From contig NC_073630.1 in the NCBI RefSeq assembly GCF_029407905.1, positions 42,743,001 through 42,807,000 on the forward strand: 64,000 nucleotides of DNA, written 5' to 3'. Numbering within the stretch: the stretch's first letter is position 1; every line of letters begins with the position of its first letter. The DNA is from Bubalus kerabau. Lineage: Eukaryota; Chordata; Mammalia; Artiodactyla; Bovidae. Shown here piece after piece: positions 58,973-64,000 of this stretch. The position numbers were made by a program, and so were the translations under genes. The notes below the pieces were generated by a model. That model worked only from the letters and a program-made list of their open reading frames with translations. It ran no database searches and had not been told where the DNA came from.

Positions 58973-61900
58973 ATGGCTGCGCTTTGCTGGAGCAGCCGTG
59001 AAGAGATACCCCACGCCCAAGGTAAGAGAAACCCAAGTAACACAGTAGGTGTTGCAATAGGGCATCAGAGGGCAAACACACTGAAACCATACTCACAGAA
59101 AACTAGTCAATATAATCACACTAGGACCACAGCCTTGTCTAACTCAATGAAACTAAGCCATGCCCATGGGGCAACCCAAGACGGGCAGGTCATGGTGGAG
59201 AGATTTGACAGAATGTGGTCCACTGGAGAAGGGAATGGCAAACCACTTCAGTATTCTTGCTGTGAGAACCCCATGAATAGTATGAAAAGGCAAAATGATA
59301 GGATACTAAAAGAGAAACTCCCCAGGTCAGTAGGTACCCAATATGCTACTGGAGATCAGTGGAGAAATAACTCCAGAAAGAATGAAGGGATGAAGCCAAA
59401 GCAAAAACAATACCCAGCTGTGGATGTGACTGGTGATAGAAGCAGGGTCCCATGCTGTAAAGAGCAATATTGCATAGGAACCTGTAATGTCAGGTCCATG
59501 AATCAAGGCAAATTGGAAGTGGTCATACAAGAGATGGCAAGAGTGAATGTCGACATTCTAGGAATCAGCGAACTGAAATGGACTGGAATGGGTGAATTTA
59601 ACTCAGATGACCATTATATCTACTACTGTGGGCAGGAATCCCTCAGAAGAATAGGAGTGGCCATCATGGTCAACAAAAGAGTCCGAAATGCAGTACTTGG
59701 ATGCAATCTCAAAAACGACAGAATAATCTCTGTTTGTTTCCAAGGCAAACCATTCAATATCACAGTAATCCAAGTCTATGCCCCAAACAGTAATGCTGAA
59801 GAAGCTGAAGTTGAACGGTTCTATGAAGACCTACAAGACCTTTTAGAACTAACACCCAAAAAAGATGTCCTTTTCATCATAGGGGACTGGAATGCAAAAG
59901 TAGGAAGTCAAGAAACACCTGGAGTAACAGGCAAACTTGGCCTTGGAATACGGAATGAAGCAGGGCAAAGACTAATAGAGTTTTGCCAAGAAAATGCACT
60001 GGTCATAACAAACACCCTCTTCCAACAACACAAGAGAAGACTCTATACATGGACATCACCAGATGGTCAACACCGAAATCAGATTGATTATATTCTTTGC
60101 AGCCAAAGATGGAGAAGCTCTATATAGTCAGCAAAAACAAGACCAGGAGCTGACTGTGGCTCAGACCATGAACTCCTTATTGCCAAATTCAGACTGAAAT
60201 TGAAGAAAGTAGGGAAAACCACTAGACCATTCAGGTATGACCTAAATCAAATCCCTTATGATTATACAGTGGAAGTGAGAAATAGATTTAAGGGCCTAGA
60301 TCTGATAGATAGAGTGCCTGATGAACTATGGAATGAGGTTCGTGACATTGTACAGGAGACAGGGATCAAGACCATTCCCATAGAAAAGAAATGCAAAAAA
60401 GCAAAATGGCTGTCTGAGGAGGCCTTACAAATAGCTGTGAAAAGAAGAGAAGCAAAAAGCAAAGGAGAAAAGGAAAGATATAAACATCTGAATGCAGAGT
60501 TCCAAAGAATAGCAAGAAGAGATAAGAAAGCCTTCTTCAGCGATCAATGAAAAGAAATAGAGGAAAACAACAGAATGGGAAAGACTAAGGATCTCTTCAA
60601 GAAAATTAGAGATACCAAAGGAACATTTCATGCAAAAATGAGCTCAATAAAGGACAGAAATTGTATGGACCTAACAGAAGCAGAAGATATTAAGAAGAGA
60701 TGGCAAGAATACACAGAAGAACTGTACAAAAAAGATCTTCACGATCTAGATAATCACAATGGTTGATCACTGACCTAGAGCCAGACATCCTGGAATGTGA
60801 AGTCAAGTGGGCCTTAGAAAGCATCACTACGAACAAAGCTAGTGGAGGTGATGGAATTCCAGTTGAACTATTCCAAATCCTGAAAAATGATGCTGTGAAA
60901 ATGCTGCACTCAATATGCCAGCAAATTTGGAAAACTCAGCAGTGGCCACAGGACTGGAAAAGGTCGGTTTTCATTCCAATCCCAAAGAAAGGCAATTCCA
61001 AAGAATGCTCAAACTACCACACAAGTGCACTCATCTCACACGCTAGTAAAGTAATGCTCAACATTCTCCCAGCCAGGCTTTAGCAATATGTGAACCGTGA
61101 ACTTCCTGATGTTCAAGCTGGTTTTAGAAAAGGCAGAGGAACCAGAGATCAAATTGCCAACATCTGTTGGATCATGGAAAAAGCAAGAGAGTTCCAGAAA
61201 AACATCTATTTCTGCTTTATTGACTATGCCAAAGCCTTTGACTGTGTGAATCACAATAAACTGTGGAAAATTCTTCAAGAGATGGGAATACCAGACCACC
61301 TGATTTGCCTCTTGAGAAATTTGTATGCAGGTCAGGAAGCAACAGTTAGAACTGGACATGGAACAACAGACTGGTTCCAAATAGGAGGAGAAGTTTGTCA
61401 AGGCTGTATATTGTCACCCTGTTTATTTCACTTATATGCAGAATACATCATGAGAAACACTGGACTGGAAGAAACACAAGCTGGAATCAATATTGCCAGG
61501 AGAAATATCAATAACCTCAGATATGCAGATGACACCACCCTTATGGCAGAAAGTGAAGAGGAACTCAAAAGCCTCTTGATGAAAGTGGAAGTGGAGAGTT
61601 AAAAAGTTGGCTTAAAGCTCAACATTCAGAAAATGAAGATCATGGCATCCGGTCCCACCACTTCATGGCAAATAGATGGGGGAACAGTGGAAACAGTGTC
61701 AGACTTTATTTTTCTGGGCTCCAAAATCACTACAGATGGTGACTGCAGCCATGAAATTAAAAGACACTTACTCCTTGGAAGGAAAGTTATGACCAACCTA
61801 GATAGCATATTGAAAAGCAGAGACATTACTTTGCCAACAAAGGTTCGTCTAGTCAAGGCTATGGTTTTTCCTGTGGTCATGTATGGATGTGAGAGTTGGA

Positions 61901-62292
61901 CTGTGAAGAAGGCTGAGCAACGAAGAATTGATGCTTTTGAAGTGTGGTGTTGGAGAAGACTCTTGAGAGTCACTTGGACTGCAAGGAGATCCAACCAGTC
62001 CATTCTGAAGGAGATCAGCCCTGAGATTTCTTTGGAAGGAATGATGCTAAAGCTGAAACTCCAGTACTTTGGCCACCTCATGCGAAGAGTTGACTCATTG
62101 GAAAAGACTCTGATGCTGGGAGGGATTGGGGGCAGGAGGAGAAGGGGACGACAGAGGATGAGATGGCTGGATGTCATCGCTGACTCGATGGACGTGAGTC
62201 TGAGTGAACTCTGGGAGTTGGTGATGGACAGGGAGGCCTGGCATGCTACGGTTCATGGGGTCGCAAAGAGTCGGACACAACTGAGTGACTGA
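58973..62292 (+). pseudogene. BovB ORF2: AP endonuclease plus reverse transcriptase, nearly intact
   Basis: The first open segment (58973-60127, 384 codons) holds the endonuclease from about residue 168: CNVRSMNQGK, the ISELKW glutamate (residue 200), VYAP, GDWNAKVG (residues 304-311) and YTWTSPDGQHRNQIDYIL. The SDH block lies past the first stop, at 60161-60169. The reverse transcriptase follows: GGDGIPVE (about 60847), FIDYAKAFDCVNHNKLW (about 61216-61266), CQGCILSPCLF and RYADDTTLMAES (about 61519-61554). The arginine-rich C-terminus GRRRRGRQRMRW follows. Lesions: TAG at 60125-60127, TGA at 60548-60550, a one-base frame change near 60760, TAG at 61081-61083 and TAA at 61600-61602. The true start codon is uncertain. 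It would nick DNA and copy its own RNA if intact (family knowledge). Confidence 0.92.
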
Positions 62293-62303
62293 TCTGATCT
62301 GAC

Positions 62304-62842
62304 CTACACTGTCCAATATAGTATTCCATAGCCACATGTGATTATTGATCATTTAAAATGTAGCTAGGATGACTGAAGAACTAAACTATGAATTTATTTT
62401 TTACTTTAATTTTTTAAAAAGAAAAATACTCAATTTAGTTATTATAAAATTTTAAGTATGTTTGAAAGAAGTTGGGTATGTAAATATACTCCCTAATTGC
62501 AAATTTTATGAACTACAAATAGCAATTGAATATGATTAAAATTTGACACCTGAATTTAAATGTGCTGGAAGTATATTAAATATACATTAAATTTTGAAAT
62601 CTTGGTATGGAAAAGATGTAAAACTTTGCTGATAACTTTATACTGAATATATGTTGAAATGATACTATTTTGAATATATTGGCCTATATATTCAATTGGT
62701 CTAACTGAATAAATTTGTCTAAATAAAGTATATTATTAAAGGTGGTCTTGTCTGTTCCTTTTTACTTTGTAATATGGTTACTAGAAAATTTATAGTTATA
62801 TATGCATCTTGTGTTTTATTTCTGTTGTACTGAACTACTCTA
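62304..62842. mobile_element. hAT-Charlie (MER58-like) element
   Basis: The left end 'ctacactgtccaatatag' with 'tagccacatgtgattattg' and the right end 'gtaatatggttactagaaaa' to 'ctgaactactctag' are the two ends of an old hAT non-autonomous element. The BovB tail borders it directly, so BovB may have inserted at its edge. The name is tentative. Confidence 0.6.
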
Positions 62843-62849
62843 GTCATAT

Positions 62850-63215
62850 AGCTAGGTTACATTTCCTGGCGTCTCTTGCAATTTGTTGGGACTATATTAC
62901 TGAGTTCATTTTGAAGGAATGTGAAAAGTAGTGAAATAGAACACTTCTAAACTTGCTCCATCAAAATTTCCTTGCTTTCTCTTTTCATTCTCATGCCAAC
63001 TGAATACAGAGAACTTAAAAGAAGGCTAGAAAGTATTAGAGCATCTACACAGGAAAAAGGAGGAAACCTGATTGTCTATTTAGGGACCAGATGTTCAAGA
63101 GAACCGTGGGACCCAATATTGCTGCCTTGAACTATAATGTGAGCAGTAAATAAACCTTTTTTTGTTTAAGCCACTGAATGTACAATATTATTTTTACAGT
63201 AGGTATGACAACAAT
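62850..63215 (+). mobile_element. MaLR (MLT1-like) LTR
   Basis: The end 'gtgagcagtaaataaacctt' and 'tttaagccactgaatgtaca' is the typical forward MLT1 3' end. The rest is diverged. No viral genes. Confidence 0.55.
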
Positions 63216-63519
63216 TTTTAGGCCTGGAACACTGGAAGAATAGGACTCTGTTCTCTGAAAAGGAAACAAAAAATAAGACCTATCTTTGAGAGAACTCTGG
63301 AGACTCATGGAGGGGTCTCCCAGACAATCTGACTGATATTGATCAGTGACTGTGAGAAAGCAAATTCTCAGAGACCCAGGGGAAAGCACCTGAAAAGAGC
63401 AGACAGAATAAATTCTTGTGCCTATGATATGAATTGGAAAAATTTGCCTTTTCACCAATGTGGTGGAAAGATGTAGTAATAAATGAGATATGAGCTAGAA
63501 TTCTCACAAGGGTATTGCT
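63216..63519. other. Unassigned DNA
   Basis: No gene recognised; may be part of the L1 5' UTR that follows. Confidence 0.35.
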
Positions 63520-64000
63520 TTAGTCAGGAGGTTAAGTTAGCTGTTGAATGAAAGCTGCTGTGGACCCAACCTGAATGCCTTGAAATAATCAAACAAATTC
63601 CAAGGATAAAATAAAACATAATTTAAAGGACTAAGAAATACCCATCAACCAACAATATAAAAGTTTACAATTCTAGCTTAAAGTAAGAATATCAGGTACA
63701 CAAAGAAATAGGAAAATATGATCCATTTAACAGGAAACCAAATACTCAGTAGATGCAAACCCAGAAATGCAATTTGTGATGAAACTAGAAGATACAGACA
63801 TTATGGCAACTATTAAAATGCTGCATGTGTTTAATAAGATGGAGGAAAACATGGTCATGATAAGGAGATAAATAGAAGGTATAAAAATAATTCAATCAGA
63901 AAACTAAATTTCAGAAAAAGAAATATTGCCAGGAATAAGGAAAAACATTTATGATGATACATAGATTATTTTAGTAAGAATATGTATCAATTCTAAATGT
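63520..64000 (+). mobile_element. Old L1M 5' UTR and ORF1 start, leaves the window
   Basis: 'ggcaactattaaaatgctgc' and 'gaggaaaacatggtcatgat' are words from old L1 sequence just before and at the start of ORF1. It continues past the right edge. Confidence 0.55.

Larger units (their letters stand above)
58594..62303 (+). mobile_element. Near full-length BovB LINE, best preserved copy
   Basis: About 3.7 kb. It comprises a GC-rich repetitive 5' UTR (58594-58970), a unique 5' part (58970-59430), the endonuclease (about 59470-60170), a linker, the reverse transcriptase (about 60760-61600), the C-terminal region and a short (CTGAT)n tail. The coding region has only four stop codons and one frameshift that I can see. 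No A-tail. No target-site duplication is evident, perhaps because of the inverted piece at its 5' side. Confidence 0.95.

Noticed and set aside
1..64000. CRISPR arrays, operons, phage or other prokaryotic systems
   Set aside because: The direct repeats are mammalian retroelement copies, duplications or microsatellites; the sequence is plainly mammalian nuclear DNA.

Overview
The window is nuclear DNA of a ruminant mammal (Pecora), most likely a bovid. It is AT-rich and intergenic or deeply intronic. The evidence is the combination of RTE-type BovB LINEs, tRNA-derived Bov-tA SINEs and dimeric BOV-A2 SINEs, together with artiodactyl L1 and old mammalian repeats (MIR, L2, MaLR and ERVL LTRs, hAT and mariner fragments). 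Species cannot be fixed from this sequence alone. I found no convincing host protein-coding gene, no functional RNA gene and no CRISPR or prokaryotic feature. All the long coding signals belong to decayed retrotransposon proteins.

Layout. 1-2.3 kb: L1 5' end and ORF1 remnant cut by two Bov-tA. 3.9-10.6 kb: four BovB pieces (3865-5542 +, 7046-8733 -, about 8829-8968 +, 9997-10611 +) with Bov-tA and a MaLR LTR. 10.6-12.1 kb: stacked L1 3' ends. 13-15 kb: Bov-tA, MIR, and an ERVL LTR split by a BOV-A2. 15-19 kb: mostly single-copy DNA with one candidate regulatory stretch. 19.3-25.1 kb: an hAT element split by BovB, then a near full-length minus-strand BovB that carries a second BovB and a Bov-tA inside it. 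26.6-30.8 kb: BovB, MIR, Bov-tA, and a twin-primed L1 interrupted by BovB. 31-34 kb: mostly unique. 34-43 kb: a mosaic of L1, Bov-tA and BOV-A2 with many clean target-site duplications. 43-48 kb: the longest repeat-poor stretch. 48-57 kb: SINEs, a MaLR LTR, a 2.5 kb L1 body interrupted by two BovB of opposite strand, and another BovB. 58.3-62.3 kb: the best preserved BovB, with a GC-rich repetitive 5' UTR and an adjoining inverted BovB fragment. 62.3-64 kb: hAT, MaLR LTR, and the start of another L1 5' end.

How the parts relate. By my boundaries about 17 kb (roughly a quarter) is BovB. BovB supplies an AP-type endonuclease and reverse transcriptase that copy its RNA at a nicked target (established for RTE elements). 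The Bov-tA and BOV-A2 bodies share their 3' region with the BovB 3' end, and L1 uses its own ORF2. The interest lies in how the elements are nested, inverted and rearranged rather than in a host pathway. I see no evidence of a new multi-gene system. The best leads are the BovB with an inverted internal duplicate (58306-62303), the two different BovB 5' UTR forms, and a small unassigned exon-like open frame at 43125-43390.
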